From the NCBI RefSeq assembly GCF_040362765.1, contig NZ_BAABWK010000001.1, forward strand, positions 1,589,501-1,653,500: a stretch of DNA of 64,000 nt, read 5' to 3'. The notes under the pieces were generated by a model that was not told the DNA's origin, made no database searches, and was given only the letters and a program-made list of their open reading frames with translations. Below, one piece after another: positions 49,696-59,679 of the stretch (within the stretch, counting starts at the first letter, position 1; each line of letters opens with the position of its first letter). Made by a program: the position numbers and the translations under genes. The DNA comes from Pyruvatibacter sp. HU-CL02332. Its GTDB lineage: Bacteria > Pseudomonadota > Alphaproteobacteria > CGMCC-115125.

Positions 49696-50253
49696 ATGTT
49701 TATCCAGACCGAGTCGACCCCTAATCCCGCCACCATGAAGTTCCTGCCCGGGCAGGACGTCATGCCATCCGGCACAGCTGATTTCACTGACGCAGAGGGC
49801 GCCAAAGCATCCCCCCTGGCGGACCGGCTGTTTGGACTGGGCGATATTGAAGGCGTCTTCTTCGGCAGTGATTTTGTGACCGTCACCAAGGCGGACGCTG
49901 TGGAATGGAACCACATTCGCCCGTCTGTGCTCGGCGCGATCATGGATCACTTCACCTCCGGTGCACCGCTGATGGCGGAAGGCGCTGAGAACGCGACCGG
50001 TCATGCCGCCCCGGCAGACGACGATGATCCGCTGGTGGTCCAGATCAAGGACATCCTCGACACCCGCGTTCGCCCGGCAGTGGCACAGGACGGCGGCGAC
50101 ATCGTTTTCCATGGCTTTGAAGAAGGCGTCGTCTATCTCAACATGATCGGCGCCTGTGCCGGCTGCCCGGCCTCGACCGCTACCCTCAAGAACGGTGTTG
50201 AAAACCTGCTCAAGCACTTTGTGCCCGAAGTTCAGGAAGTGCGCGCCGTTTAG
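49696..50253 (+). CDS. nfuA: Nfu-type iron-sulfur cluster carrier
   Basis: The 185-aa scaffold/carrier protein delivers Fe-S clusters. The N-terminal Nfu domain starts MFIQTESTPNPATMKFLPGQDV. The C-terminal NifU-like domain has RPAVAQDGGDIVFHGFEEGVVYL and the cluster-binding CxxC at Cys154 and Cys157 (GACAGCPASTATLKNGVENLL). The start at ATG 49696 is preceded by GTGGAG. The frame opens five codons further upstream at 49681. The gene symbol is by family resemblance. Confidence 0.93.
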   Translation: MFIQTESTPNPATMKFLPGQDVMPSGTADFTDAEGAKASPLADRLFGLGDIEGVFFGSDFVTVTKADAVEWNHIRPSVLGAIMDHFTSGAPLMAEGAENATGHAAPADDDDPLVVQIKDILDTRVRPAVAQDGGDIVFHGFEEGVVYLNMIGACAGCPASTATLKNGVENLLKHFVPEVQEVRAV

Positions 50254-50388
50254 GCCCGCCTGCCACACCAATCGGTAAGTTCCTGAGTGGCCTGGCCGTC
50301 TCAGACTTCTTTGCGACAAGGCCTATGCGGACGGCATTTTATCGCTAGGTTACGCAACAGACGCCTGAGCCGAGCTGGAGGACACACC

Positions 50389-50982
50389 ATGGCTGCCAAA
50401 ATCAACACCGCTGCGATCGACCAGATTTTCATGGACGCGCGCACACACAATTTCTGGCTCGACAAGCCGGTGAGCGAAGAAACGATTGCCGAGCTCTATG
50501 CCATGATGCGCATGGGGCCAACCTCGGCCAATTGCTCACCTGCCCGTATTGTGTTCGTGCAGTCGGATGAAGCGAAAGCCAAGCTCAAGCCGTTGCTGAT
50601 GGAAGGCAATCAGGAAAAGACCATGGCCGCGCCAGTCTGCGCCATCATCGGTCATGACGTTGAGTTCTACGAAAAAATTCCCGAACTGTTTCCCCATAAC
50701 CCGGACGCTAAGAGCTGGTTCAACTGGTCGCCGGAATTTGCCGAGCAGACAGCCTTTCGCAACGGCTCACTGCAGGGTGCGTATTTCATGATCGCGGCCC
50801 GCGCGCTGGGCCTTGATTGCGGGCCCATGTCCGGCTTCGACCAGGACGGCGTCAACGAAGCATTCTTTGGCGGCACGACGGTTAAATCCAATTTCCTGTG
50901 CAATATCGGCTATGGCAACGACGCCAAGCTTGATCCGCGCTCGCCGCGTCTTGCCTTCGGCGACGCCTGCCAGATCGTCTGA
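50389..50982 (+). CDS. Nitroreductase family protein, RutE-like
   Basis: The 197-aa flavin-dependent oxidoreductase resembles the RutE/HadB branch (malonic semialdehyde reductase-like). Segments are [73 protein letters not shown] and the C-terminal [17 protein letters not shown]. The start at 50389 follows TGGAGGACACACC, a strong ribosome site, so the extra upstream codons to 50287 are not used. No rut genes are nearby, so the substrate is undetermined. tsaB begins 14 bp downstream. Confidence 0.9.
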   Translation: MAAKINTAAIDQIFMDARTHNFWLDKPVSEETIAELYAMMRMGPTSANCSPARIVFVQSDEAKAKLKPLLMEGNQEKTMAAPVCAIIGHDVEFYEKIPELFPHNPDAKSWFNWSPEFAEQTAFRNGSLQGAYFMIAARALGLDCGPMSGFDQDGVNEAFFGGTTVKSNFLCNIGYGNDAKLDPRSPRLAFGDACQIV

Positions 50983-50996
50983 ATACGGAACACTTA

Positions 50997-51734
50997 GTGA
51001 CCACACCTCCCAGCTCACCACCGAACGACGTTTTCGTTCTTGGATTTGATACCGCCATGGATGCCTGTCAGGTGGCCATCGTGTCACGCACGGGCCACAT
51101 CGTGGCCAAGGCCCATGAAGAGATGAAGCGCGGCCATGCCGAAGCGCTGATCCCGATGATCGGGGCGGTGCTGGAGGCGGCTGAACTTGGTCTTGAAGAC
51201 CTGACGCGCATTGGCGTCACCGTCGGGCCGGGCACATTTGCGGGGCTGCGCGTTGGCTTGTCTGCGGCGCGTAGCTTTGGTCTCTCGCACGACATTCCCA
51301 TTGTTGGCGTCTCGACCCTGGAAGCGGTGGCCGTGACTTTACCGGAGCCTGAAGCCGACCAGCCCTTGCGGGCAGGCGTCATCGCGTTTGATGCGCGCAA
51401 CGACGAAGTCTATCTGCAGATCGTGGACCCGCTGGGCACACTCGTGGTGGCGCCTTCAGTTGTTGATCTTAAGACCGCCGCCGAAGCAGTGCCGGAAGGT
51501 CTGGTGAATTTGTCCGGGTCCGGCGCACCCAAACTGGCGGAAGCGCTGGCGGCCCTTGAGCGCAGTAGCGATGTTGCCGTGGTGGACGAAAGCCTGTGGG
51601 CACCCCAGGCAGAGTGGATTGCGCGGCTGGCGCTCGTCGCGCCGGATGATCGCGTAGGCCCGCCGTCACCGCTCTATCTCAGGCCACCGGACGCCAAGGA
51701 ACCAGAAAATGGCGGAGCGCTTCCCCATGCCTGA
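50997..51734 (+). CDS. tsaB: TsaB, tRNA threonylcarbamoyladenosine scaffold protein
   Basis: TsaB partners TsaD and TsaE to make t6A37 in ANN-decoding tRNAs. The 245-aa product starts at GTG 50997. VLGFDTAMDACQVAIV is the ASKHA phosphate-1 motif. GHAEALIPMI and GVTVGPGTFAGLRVGLSAARSFGLSHDIPIVGVSTLEA are the strong family signature. It overlaps the rimI start by 26 bp. tsaB-rimI is a common gene pair. Confidence 0.95.
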   Translation: MTTPPSSPPNDVFVLGFDTAMDACQVAIVSRTGHIVAKAHEEMKRGHAEALIPMIGAVLEAAELGLEDLTRIGVTVGPGTFAGLRVGLSAARSFGLSHDIPIVGVSTLEAVAVTLPEPEADQPLRAGVIAFDARNDEVYLQIVDPLGTLVVAPSVVDLKTAAEAVPEGLVNLSGSGAPKLAEALAALERSSDVAVVDESLWAPQAEWIARLALVAPDDRVGPPSPLYLRPPDAKEPENGGALPHA

Positions 51735-52227
51735 TGGCGCAAGCTGGTCACCACAGGTGCGCCCCGGCGAAGCACAGGATGTGCCTGCCATGGCGCATAT
51801 CCATGCATCGGCCTTTGACGAAAAATCTGCCTGGAGTGCGCCGTCGCTGCTGCATCTGGTTGAAACACCCAATGTGTTTTCGCTGATGGCCGAGCGTGAC
51901 AGCACCCCGGCAGGCTTCGTGTTGATGCGGGTGGCGGCCAATGAAGCCGAAGTTCTGACCATTGCTGTAGATCCCGCTTTCCATCGCCGGGGCATGGCCC
52001 GCGCTTTGGTCATGGCGGGGCTGACAGCGGCCCTTGCGGTTGAGTGCGATACGGTGTTTCTCGAGGTTGCGACCGACAATGAGCCCGCAAAAGCCCTTTA
52101 TCAGAGCATGGGTTTTGATATTGCCGGTGAACGCAAAGCCTATTATGCCCGCCCGTCGGGACCCGCAGTGGATGCCTTGATCCTGCGCTGGACAGCTCAG
52201 GAAAGCGATGCATCCGCAAAAGGATGA
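51709..52227 (+). CDS. rimI: RimI-like GNAT N-acetyltransferase
   Basis: This 172-aa GNAT enzyme is of the type that acetylates the N-terminus of ribosomal protein S18. The acetyl-CoA motif is EVLTIAVDPAFHRRGMARALVMAGL (V-x-P-x-x-R-x-x-G). VFLEVATDNEPAKALYQSMGFDIAGERKAYY is the C-terminal RimI signature. ATG 51709 has AAGGA seven bases upstream; ATG 51727 with GGAG is the alternative. The tsaB overlap supports the assignment. The true protein target is inferred. Confidence 0.9.
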   Translation: MAERFPMPDGASWSPQVRPGEAQDVPAMAHIHASAFDEKSAWSAPSLLHLVETPNVFSLMAERDSTPAGFVLMRVAANEAEVLTIAVDPAFHRRGMARALVMAGLTAALAVECDTVFLEVATDNEPAKALYQSMGFDIAGERKAYYARPSGPAVDALILRWTAQESDASAKG

Positions 52228-52297
52228 CGTGGCGCGCCCAAAAGACTAGATTGCTATCAACCAACGTAGTTAGGCCGTTTAAGACCGGAAGACGAAT

Positions 52298-52723
52298 ATG
52301 GACAGGCTAGAAACTCTCTGCATCGAAAAAGGCATGCGCATGACTGAGCAGCGCCGCGTTATCGCGCGTGTTCTGTCAGCAGCCGACGATCATCCGGATG
52401 TGGAGGAGCTGTACCGGCGGGCGTCGGAGGTGGATTCCAACATCTCGATAGCAACCGTGTACCGGACCGTTCGGCTGTTTGAGGAAGCAGGCATCCTCGA
52501 ACGCCATGACTTCCGCGACGGGCGCTCGCGCTACGAACCGGCGACGGATGACCACCACGACCATCTCATCAATGTGCAGACGGGCGATGTCATTGAATTC
52601 AACAATGACGAAATTGAACGCCTGCAGGAAATTGTCGCCCGTGAACTTGGCTTCAAGCTGGTGGATCACCGTCTTGAGCTCTACGGCGTGCCTCTGGAAA
52701 AGAAGAACACCGCAACCGGCTGA
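52298..52723 (+). CDS. fur: Fur-family metal-responsive repressor (Fur/Mur type)
   Basis: The 141-aa regulator has an N-terminal winged helix with GMRMTEQRRVIARVL, HPDVEELYRRA and ISIATVYRTVRLFEEAGILERHDF. The metal site DDHHDHLI follows. Overall this is the alphaproteobacterial Fur, which in several Rhizobiales is the manganese regulator Mur rather than an iron regulator; sequence alone does not decide. It lacks the C-terminal CxxC zinc pair. GGAAG precedes the ATG. I see no evident Fur box in the 70 bp upstream. Confidence 0.92.
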   Translation: MDRLETLCIEKGMRMTEQRRVIARVLSAADDHPDVEELYRRASEVDSNISIATVYRTVRLFEEAGILERHDFRDGRSRYEPATDDHHDHLINVQTGDVIEFNNDEIERLQEIVARELGFKLVDHRLELYGVPLEKKNTATG

Positions 52724-52756
52724 CGGTCGGCATAAAGGGCGGGAAAGGCGATACGA

Positions 52757-53560
52757 ATGGGCACCTGGCGCGCCATCCTGCGGGTAGCAGGCTTTGTGGG
52801 AATGACCCTGGCAATCATGCCCGTTCAATGGGTGCTGATGCGGTTCAAGCTGCCCGGCTCCTACGCGCTGCCGCTCTACTATCACCGCACCCTGTGCAAA
52901 CTCATCGGCATCAAAGTCACTGTCAAAGGCACGCCGGTGACAGACAAGCCGGTGCTGATCTGCGCCAATCACACCTCCTATCTTGATATCCCGATCATGA
53001 GCACGGTCTTTCCCGTGTCGTTCATTGCCAAGAGCGAAGTGGCGACCTGGCCGTTCTTCGGCCAGATGGCCAAACTCCAGCGCACGGTGTTTGTCGAGCG
53101 CGAGCGCCGCACAAAGACTCGTGAACATCGCAACCAGATCCACGGGCGGATCGTTGAAGGCGACACGCTGATCCTTTTTCCTGAAGGCACGTCCAACAAC
53201 GGCAACTGGGTTTTGCCCTTCAAGAGCGCGTTGATGTCCGTCGCTCAGATGAGCGTGGTGGGGGACGACGGGGCACTAGACGACATGGTGATGGTACAGC
53301 CGGTGTCGGTCGCCTATACGCGCCTGCATGGCCTGCCCATGGGGCGGCATTTTAGGCCCTTCTTTGCCTGGTATGGCGACATGGAGCTGGTGCCCCATCT
53401 TTGGGAAGTCTTCCAGCTCGGACCGTTTGACGTGGTGATGGAGTTCCATGAGCCCGTCTCCATCACCCAGGCCGGCACTCGCAAGGCCCTGGCGGTCTAT
53501 TGCGAGGACAAAGTGGCCAACGGTGTGGCCCGTGCCATTTCCGGCCGCGACGCCGCCTGA
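52757..53560 (+). CDS. plsC: 1-acyl-sn-glycerol-3-phosphate acyltransferase
   Basis: PlsC acylates lysophosphatidic acid to phosphatidic acid at the inner membrane. The 267-aa product has an N-terminal hydrophobic segment (VAGFVGMTLAIMPVQWVLM). The catalytic H(x)4D motif is in CANHTSYLDIPIM. The substrate-binding motif is LILFPEGTSNNGN. FIAKSEVATWPFFGQMAKLQRTVFVER is also typical. It lies 33 bp after fur. The 3' end is followed by a tandem copy of its last bases. Confidence 0.94.
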   Translation: MGTWRAILRVAGFVGMTLAIMPVQWVLMRFKLPGSYALPLYYHRTLCKLIGIKVTVKGTPVTDKPVLICANHTSYLDIPIMSTVFPVSFIAKSEVATWPFFGQMAKLQRTVFVERERRTKTREHRNQIHGRIVEGDTLILFPEGTSNNGNWVLPFKSALMSVAQMSVVGDDGALDDMVMVQPVSVAYTRLHGLPMGRHFRPFFAWYGDMELVPHLWEVFQLGPFDVVMEFHEPVSITQAGTRKALAVYCEDKVANGVARAISGRDAA

Positions 53561-53580
53561 CCCCCCCGCCGCCTGACCCC
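53551..53580. repeat. 14-bp direct repeat at the plsC stop
   Basis: CGCCGCCTGACCCC occurs at 53551-53564 and again at 53567-53580. The first copy contains the plsC stop codon TGA. A shorter ACGCCTGAC follows directly. This looks like a local tandem duplication of the gene end. Confidence 0.8.
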
Positions 53581-53582
53581 AC

Positions 53583-53602
53583 GCCTGACTTTGGGCTTTT
53601 TT
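53583..53602 (+). terminator. Weak candidate terminator after plsC
   Basis: A four-pair stem GCCT/GGGC (one G-U pair) with a six-base loop is followed by six T (53597-53602). The stem is short, so efficiency is doubtful, but the position downstream of plsC and before miaB is sensible. Confidence 0.3.
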
Positions 53603-53792
53603 CACAAATCTCCTGCCTGTCATCGCACTGCCATGTCCCCGTGATCATGCTGGTGGCGGGTTTTGGTCAGTTGCTGCCAGGGCACGCATATCTGCCCATT
53701 AACGGTGTGAGTTGAGCCAGTGACCAAACCGGCGCATAAATGATGCAGGAACAACCGCTTACATGCATTTCCAAGAGAGATAGACGCTCACT

Positions 53793-55214
53793 TTGCCGGA
53801 CGACCGCACACCAGATTCAGCGCCAGAAAACGACAAGCCGCAGCTTTTCATCAAGACCTATGGTTGCCAGATGAATGTCTATGACAGCGACCGCATGTCA
53901 GACGCTCTGGCCCCCAAGGGCTACGAAACCGCAAAGGCGCCGGACGCCGCCGACGTCGTGATCCTGAACACCTGCCACATCCGTGAGAATGCAGCCGCCA
54001 AGGTCTATTCAGAACTTGGCCGCCTGCGCATTCTCAAAGAAGCCCGCCTCAAGCAGGGCCGTCCCCTGACCATTGGCGTGGCGGGCTGCGTGGCGCAAGC
54101 GGAAGGGCAGGAAATGCTCGACCGTGCGCCGGTGGTGGATTTTGTTGTCGGGTCGCAGGCCTATCACAGGCTGCCGCAGCTCGTCGAGCGCGCCAAGGAT
54201 GGTGAGCGTCTGGTCGAAACAGATTTTCCCACCGAAGACAAATTCGAACACCTGCCGCAGCCATCGAAAAAGGTAACCCTGGGCCGGGGCCCGGCCGCGT
54301 TCCTGACGGTGCAGGAAGGCTGTGACAAGTTTTGTACGTTCTGCGTCGTGCCCTATACGCGCGGCTCTGAAGTCTCGCGGCCCATGAGCCAGCTGCTCGA
54401 TGAAGCGCGCGGCCTTGTGGATGCTGGTGTGCGTGAAATCACGCTGCTGGGTCAAAACGTCAATGCATGGCATGGAAATGGTTTGGGCGATGCCGCCTCC
54501 AATCTGGGACGGCTGCTGTTTGCCCTGGCTGAGATCGATGGACTGGAGCGCCTGCGCTACACGACCAGCCATCCACGCGACATGCACGATGATCTGTTTG
54601 CGGCCCATCGCGATCTGGACAAGCTGATGCCCTATCTGCATCTGCCGGTGCAGGCGGGCTCCGACAAAATTCTCAAGGCGATGAATCGTCAGCATACGGC
54701 GCAAGACTATTTGCAGCTGATCGACAAGCTGCGGGAGGCGCGCCCTGACATTTCGTTGTCCGGTGATTTCATTGTCGGCTTCCCCGGTGAGACCGATGAA
54801 GATTTTGAAGCAACCATGCAGCTGGTCCGCGACGTGGGCTATGCGCAGGCCTATTCCTTCAAATACTCCCAGCGCCCGGGAACTCCGGCCGCCATTCACG
54901 AAACGCAGGTGCCCGAGGATGTGAAGGTTGAGCGTCTGGCGCGCCTGCAGGCCTTGCTGAACGAGCAATCACGGGATTTCAACGCAGCCTCCGTCGGCAA
55001 GACCATGTCGGTGCTGCTGGACCGGGTGGGCAAGCGTGACGGCCAGCTGGCCGGGCGTTCGCCGTATCTGCAGGCCGTTCATCTTGATGCACCAATGCAT
55101 CTACGCGGCGAAATCGTGCCGGTTGTCATTGAAGCCGCGCACGCGAACAGTCTTTCAGGTAAGCTTGCGGATATATCGGCGACGGACAGTCTTGTTAAAG
55201 GAGACGCTGCTTGA
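53793..55214 (+). CDS. miaB: MiaB, tRNA-2-methylthio-N6-isopentenyladenosine synthase
   Basis: MiaB methylthiolates i6A37 of tRNA. The 473-aa product has N-terminal cluster cysteines Cys25 (KTYGCQMN), Cys61 (NTCHIRE) and Cys99 (GVAGCVAQ). The radical-SAM cluster is Cys177, Cys181 and Cys184 ([17 protein letters not shown]). A C-terminal TRAM domain follows. The TTG at 53793 is the only possible start: no other start codon lies in frame between the preceding stop and the essential [10 protein letters not shown]. The stop overlaps the phoH start. Confidence 0.97.
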   Translation: MPDDRTPDSAPENDKPQLFIKTYGCQMNVYDSDRMSDALAPKGYETAKAPDAADVVILNTCHIRENAAAKVYSELGRLRILKEARLKQGRPLTIGVAGCVAQAEGQEMLDRAPVVDFVVGSQAYHRLPQLVERAKDGERLVETDFPTEDKFEHLPQPSKKVTLGRGPAAFLTVQEGCDKFCTFCVVPYTRGSEVSRPMSQLLDEARGLVDAGVREITLLGQNVNAWHGNGLGDAASNLGRLLFALAEIDGLERLRYTTSHPRDMHDDLFAAHRDLDKLMPYLHLPVQAGSDKILKAMNRQHTAQDYLQLIDKLREARPDISLSGDFIVGFPGETDEDFEATMQLVRDVGYAQAYSFKYSQRPGTPAAIHETQVPEDVKVERLARLQALLNEQSRDFNAASVGKTMSVLLDRVGKRDGQLAGRSPYLQAVHLDAPMHLRGEIVPVVIEAAHANSLSGKLADISATDSLVKGDAA

Positions 55215-56317
55215 GCGTTGGAACCAGTGCTTCTGCTCCCGTTGGAGCCTCATCATCGGCGCAAAGCGCCGCAAACCAGGCCGCACAGCCCGAGGCATTG
55301 AAAGCCCAGGGTGTGAGGGCACAGGGCGGACCACGGCCTGATGTTGTGGTGCTCGACTTTGACGACAACCATTTGATGAGCGGACTGGCCGGCGTTGCCG
55401 ACTGCAACCTTGCCCGCATAGAGCAATTGCTCGGCGTCGCCCTGACACCGCGCGGCAATCGCATTGCCATCCGTGGTGCTGACGATGCACGCGGGAACGC
55501 TGCGCAGGCCCTTGGCGACCTCTACGGCAAACTCAAACGTGGCCAGGAAGTGGTCATGGCCGACGTGGATGGAGCGGTGCGCATGGCATCCAGTGCGCTG
55601 CCCGAAGGCCAGAAGGGCTCCTCCAGCGTGCAGATTGTGACCAAGCAGCGGGTCATTGAGCCCCGCTCGGCCAATCAGGCGCTCTACATGAAACAGCTCC
55701 AGACCAATGAGCTTGTCTTTGGTATGGGGCCTGCGGGCACCGGCAAGACGTACCTTGCGGTGGCAGCTGCCGTGTCCCTGTTCATCAAGGGGCAGGTGGA
55801 TCGGATCATACTATCGCGCCCCGCGGTGGAAGCGGGCGAGCGTCTTGGGTTCCTGCCTGGCGACCTGCGCGAGAAGATCGACCCCTATCTGCGTCCGCTC
55901 TATGACGCGCTCTACGACACGCTGCCTGCCGAGCAGGTGGCCCGCAGCCTTGAGTCCGGTGAAATCGAAGTGGCACCGCTGGCGTTCATGCGCGGCCGTA
56001 CCTTGTCCAATGCCTATGTCATTCTCGATGAAGCGCAGAACTGCTCATCCGTGCAGATGAAGATGTTCCTGACGCGGTTGGGCGAAAACTCACGCATGGC
56101 TATCACCGGTGACCCGACGCAGGTCGACCTGCCCATGGGCTCAAAGTCCGGCCTCAGGGAGGCGCGCGACGTGTTGCGCAATGTGAAGGGCGTCGCGGTC
56201 ACGGAGTTTGCCAATGTGGATGTGGTGCGCCACCCGCTTGTGACCCGCATCGTGCACGCCTACTCCGAAGCGGAGGGCAAGTTGCTGCCGAACAAGGACA
56301 AGGGCGGCAATGCCTGA
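55211..56317 (+). CDS. phoH: PhoH-like ATPase
   Basis: The 368-aa product has an N-terminal domain of about 120 residues ([30 protein letters not shown]). The PhoH P-loop follows, with Walker A GPAGTGKT at residues 173-180. [36 protein letters not shown] and [12 protein letters not shown] are diagnostic. It probably acts in RNA metabolism with YbeY; that is inferred from the conserved neighbourhood. The TTG start, within the TTGA overlap with miaB, is supported by AAAGGAGA upstream. Confidence 0.95.
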   Translation: MSVGTSASAPVGASSSAQSAANQAAQPEALKAQGVRAQGGPRPDVVVLDFDDNHLMSGLAGVADCNLARIEQLLGVALTPRGNRIAIRGADDARGNAAQALGDLYGKLKRGQEVVMADVDGAVRMASSALPEGQKGSSSVQIVTKQRVIEPRSANQALYMKQLQTNELVFGMGPAGTGKTYLAVAAAVSLFIKGQVDRIILSRPAVEAGERLGFLPGDLREKIDPYLRPLYDALYDTLPAEQVARSLESGEIEVAPLAFMRGRTLSNAYVILDEAQNCSSVQMKMFLTRLGENSRMAITGDPTQVDLPMGSKSGLREARDVLRNVKGVAVTEFANVDVVRHPLVTRIVHAYSEAEGKLLPNKDKGGNA

Positions 56318-56837
56318 CCCGGCATCAAAGCCTGACCCGGATCGAGCCAGCCTGCTTCAGATCGATATCCTTCGCGAAAATGGCGACTGGGACACTCTGG
56401 ATGACGTGGAGAAGTTGATCCGTACAGCAGTCCGGGCGGCTTTTCAGCCATCAGTGGGCAGCGCAGCAGATCAGGTGATCGAGGTCAGCATTTTGCTGGA
56501 AAACGACGCGGCCCTTCAGGCCCTGAACAAGCAGTGGCGCAACAAAGACAAGCCCACCAATGTGCTGTCCTTTCCAGCGCCCCCCCTTCCAGATGCCATG
56601 CTTGCCATGCAGACAGAGCGACACCTGGGGGATATTGCCCTGAGCTTCGACACGCTGGCGGCTGAAGCGCGCACTGAAAACAAGGCATTGTCTGATCACC
56701 TGCAGCACCTGGTTGTCCACGGCATGCTGCATCTGCAGGGACATGACCACCAAACGCCTGACGAAGCAGACGAAATGGAAGATCTGGAGCGCAGGATTCT
56801 CGCAGACCTTGGCATTGGTGATCCTTACGCATCCTGA
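56310..56837 (+). CDS. ybeY: YbeY endoribonuclease
   Basis: YbeY is a zinc-dependent RNase for 16S rRNA 3'-end maturation and ribosome quality control. The 175-aa product has NKQWRNKDKPTNVLSFP and the zinc motif HGMLHLQGHDH (H-x3-H-x5-H). The N-terminal extension of about 20 residues is not conserved. It overlaps the phoH end by 8 bp. phoH-ybeY-corC-lnt is a widely conserved string. Confidence 0.95.
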   Translation: MPDPASKPDPDRASLLQIDILRENGDWDTLDDVEKLIRTAVRAAFQPSVGSAADQVIEVSILLENDAALQALNKQWRNKDKPTNVLSFPAPPLPDAMLAMQTERHLGDIALSFDTLAAEARTENKALSDHLQHLVVHGMLHLQGHDHQTPDEADEMEDLERRILADLGIGDPYAS

Positions 56838-56975
56838 GCACAGCAGGGCCCGGCAGCCTGTGCATGTGGCGCACGGGTTGAGGGTTCTGTAATGATGGCG
56901 ATGCAATGTAGATTGCCCGAATGAAAATGTGCCTCCCCGGCAGGCCGAACCGCCGGGAAACAGGAGCCCCAGACG

Positions 56976-57956
56976 ATGGCCTTGGCCAACGACACGACCG
57001 ACAAGAGTTCACCCGGCGACAGACCGGCCTCAGCTGCCCTTGCACCGGGCCAGCCGCTGACACAACGCCTCGCGCGTGCCTGGCGCTATGTGCGTGGCGG
57101 TGCAGAAGCCAGTTCCCTGGGGGCCTCCCTTGACGCTGTTCTGGCAGAGGAGCGTGACGGAGCGTCGGGACTGTCGGCGGCAGAGCAGGACATGTTCGTC
57201 AACCTGCTGGGCTTCAATGAGCTGCGCACTGAAGACGTGATGGTTCCGCGTCCCGACATTGTGGCGGTCGAGGAAGGCACGTCTCTTGATGAGCTTGTGA
57301 AAGCCTTCCGTGAGGCCAATCATTCGCGCCTTCCGGTCTTCAGCGAAACACTGGATGACCCGCGCGGCATGGTGCACATCAAGGATCTGCTCGGCTGGAT
57401 GGCTGACAACCGCACCGGCGGGGAGACAGATGACAAATTCGACCTGGCCACCATTCGGCGGGATCTCGTTTATGTGCCGCCATCCATGCCAGCGATCGAT
57501 CTGCTCCTTAAAATGCAGGCAAGCCGTGTCCACATGGCGCTGGTGATTGATGAGTATGGCGGGACAGACGGCCTCGTTACCATTGAAGATCTGGTCGAAG
57601 AGATCGTCGGCGAAATCGAAGACGAGCATGATGAGGCTGAACGCCCTGATCTTGTGCGCCTTCCCGGTGGGTTGATTGATGCCACAGCGCGCGCCGAGAT
57701 AGGCGACCTTGAAGAGATGCTCAACGTCACATTGATGCCTGAAGAGCGTGAAGATGATCTGGACACCTTGGGTGGCCTCGTATTCGACATGCTGGGCCGC
57801 GTCCCACAACGCGGCGAAGTCGTAGTGCATGAAACCGGCATAGAGTTTGAGATTGCAGATGCTGATCCACGCCGCATCAAACGGCTGGTCGTGCATCCTG
57901 GGGCAACGTCGGAAAATCCGGCCAAAGACAAGTCGGACAGTCCGACCACTGATTAA
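56976..57956 (+). CDS. corC: CorC/HlyC-type CBS-domain protein
   Basis: The 326-aa cytosolic protein has two CBS domains (about residues 85-205: VMVPRPDIVAVEEGTSLDELVKAFREANHSRLPVF, and the VYVPPSMPAIDLL...VIDEYGGTDGLVTIEDLVEEIVGEI block). A C-terminal CorC_HlyC transporter-associated domain follows (about 225-310). No membrane DUF21 domain is attached. CorC-like proteins are linked to Mg/Co efflux; the role here is inferred. A 138-bp gap after ybeY and 15 bp to lnt. Confidence 0.93.
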   Translation: MALANDTTDKSSPGDRPASAALAPGQPLTQRLARAWRYVRGGAEASSLGASLDAVLAEERDGASGLSAAEQDMFVNLLGFNELRTEDVMVPRPDIVAVEEGTSLDELVKAFREANHSRLPVFSETLDDPRGMVHIKDLLGWMADNRTGGETDDKFDLATIRRDLVYVPPSMPAIDLLLKMQASRVHMALVIDEYGGTDGLVTIEDLVEEIVGEIEDEHDEAERPDLVRLPGGLIDATARAEIGDLEEMLNVTLMPEEREDDLDTLGGLVFDMLGRVPQRGEVVVHETGIEFEIADADPRRIKRLVVHPGATSENPAKDKSDSPTTD

Positions 57957-57971
57957 CGACAGGCAGGGCGC

Positions 57972-59597
57972 ATGCAGGGGATTGTTGGGGGAGTAACCCG
58001 GCTGGCGGATTGGCTGGCGGGGCGATCAGGCTGGCAGAGGCTTGGTCTGGCAGCCATTGCAGGTGCGCTCACAGTGTTTGCCATGCCGCCCTTTGGGCTG
58101 TGGCCATTGCTGCTTGTCACCTACCCGGCGCTGCTTTGGCTGTTGGACGGTATTGAGCCTGAAGCTGAACATCGCTTTGCAGGTTGGCGATCCGCGGCCT
58201 TAACAGCGTGGGCTTTTGGCTTTGGCTTCTTTCTGGCCGGGCTTTACTGGATAGGCTCTGCCTTTCTTGTGGAAGCAGATCAGTTCGCATGGATGCTGCC
58301 CTTTGTGGCGCTCATCATGCCTGGCGGTCTGGCCTTGTTTTTTGCAGGCACCGCGGTTGCCGCTCGTGCCGTATCCCGAACCGGCGCCACGCGCGTTCTG
58401 ACCTTTGTTGTCGCCTTTGCGCTCGCCGAATGGTTGCGCGGTCATGTGTTGACGGGCTTTCCCTGGAACAGCCTTGGGTATGGGTTCTCCGTCTCGGACA
58501 CGCTCGTGCAGGCCACGTCCTTGTGGGGCCTTTACGGACACACCCTTCTGGCGGCGCTTGTTGCAACCGCGCCCGCGTTGCTGGCAGGCCCGGGCATTAG
58601 CGTGACGCGCAGTCGGGCCGCCGCATTCGTGTGTTTCGCCGGCGTTCTGCCTCTGGCGCTTTTCGGGTTTGGTCTGTGGCGGCTGTCATTGCCCACACCC
58701 GCTGATGTGGCCGACGTCAAACTTCGGATTGTGCAGCCGAACATTGCCCAGAAAGACAAATGGCGACCAGAGCTGCGGGCGGTCAACTTTTCGCGCCTTT
58801 TGCGCCTCAGCCGGGCGCAGGACAATCTGGACGGCATCACCCACGTCATCTGGCCGGAAAGCGCGCCGCCCTTTTTGCTGGCTGACAATCCTGATGCGCG
58901 TGCGCTTGTCGCCGACATGCTGCCCGATGGCGTACACCTCATCACAGGCGCGGTGCGCGCCGAGCCATTGCCCCAGACCATGCCTGATGGACGATGGGCG
59001 CGCTTCTTCAATTCGGTGATGGTGCTGGATGCCAACGCCACCATTACAGCCACCTATGACAAGGCTCATCTGGTGCCGTTCGGAGAGTATCTGCCTGCGC
59101 AAAAACTCTTGAATGCCATTGGATTGCAGCAACTGACCCGACAACGCGGAGGATATAGCAGTGGTCCAGGTCCGCAGTCTGTAAATGTGCCCGGAATGCC
59201 ACAGATGGGCCCACTGGTCTGCTACGAAGTCATCTTCCCGGGAAATTCCGTAGGGGTACAAAGGCCCGGATGGCTTCTCAACGCCACCAATGATGCTTGG
59301 TTTGGTGATTCGATTGGCCCACGGCAGCATTTTTTCCAGGCAAGAATGCGCGCAGTCGAACAGGGACTTCCACTTATCCGTGCAGCTAATACTGGAATAT
59401 CTGCCGTAGTTGGTCCTCGCGGCCAGATACGGGCCCATCTGCGTTTGGGGGAGGCCGGAGTATTAGACCAGAACTTACCGGGAAAAATCGATCCCACCAT
59501 TTATTCTAGAAGTGGCGGTCTATTATTCTGGATTGGATGCTTAGTTCTAGTATTAACTATACTGTATTCAAAAATGGCTAAACACAGACAACACTGA
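57972..59597 (+). CDS. lnt: Apolipoprotein N-acyltransferase
   Basis: Lnt adds the third acyl chain to lipoproteins in the inner membrane. The 541-aa protein has about six N-terminal membrane helices and a periplasmic nitrilase domain. The catalytic triad is Glu296 (VIWPESAPP), Lys364 (TYDKAHLVPFGEYLP) and Cys417 (LVCYEVIFPG). A last hydrophobic segment near the C-terminus restores the anchor. From about 59140 on the codons turn AT-rich, with TTA, CTA and ATA, yet the frame remains intact and family-like to the stop. Confidence 0.96.
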   Translation: MQGIVGGVTRLADWLAGRSGWQRLGLAAIAGALTVFAMPPFGLWPLLLVTYPALLWLLDGIEPEAEHRFAGWRSAALTAWAFGFGFFLAGLYWIGSAFLVEADQFAWMLPFVALIMPGGLALFFAGTAVAARAVSRTGATRVLTFVVAFALAEWLRGHVLTGFPWNSLGYGFSVSDTLVQATSLWGLYGHTLLAALVATAPALLAGPGISVTRSRAAAFVCFAGVLPLALFGFGLWRLSLPTPADVADVKLRIVQPNIAQKDKWRPELRAVNFSRLLRLSRAQDNLDGITHVIWPESAPPFLLADNPDARALVADMLPDGVHLITGAVRAEPLPQTMPDGRWARFFNSVMVLDANATITATYDKAHLVPFGEYLPAQKLLNAIGLQQLTRQRGGYSSGPGPQSVNVPGMPQMGPLVCYEVIFPGNSVGVQRPGWLLNATNDAWFGDSIGPRQHFFQARMRAVEQGLPLIRAANTGISAVVGPRGQIRAHLRLGEAGVLDQNLPGKIDPTIYSRSGGLLFWIGCLVLVLTILYSKMAKHRQH

Positions 59598-59679
59598 CAC
59601 ACCTAATTGCAACCCATGGTTGTATAATACATTATTGCCGAATATTTTGACATGCCTCATGTTGACGTGCACATCACTC

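Noticed and set aside
52228-52297. Fur/Mur box in the fur promoter
   Set aside because: No recognisable 19-bp Fur or MRS-type palindrome in the 70-bp gap after rimI.
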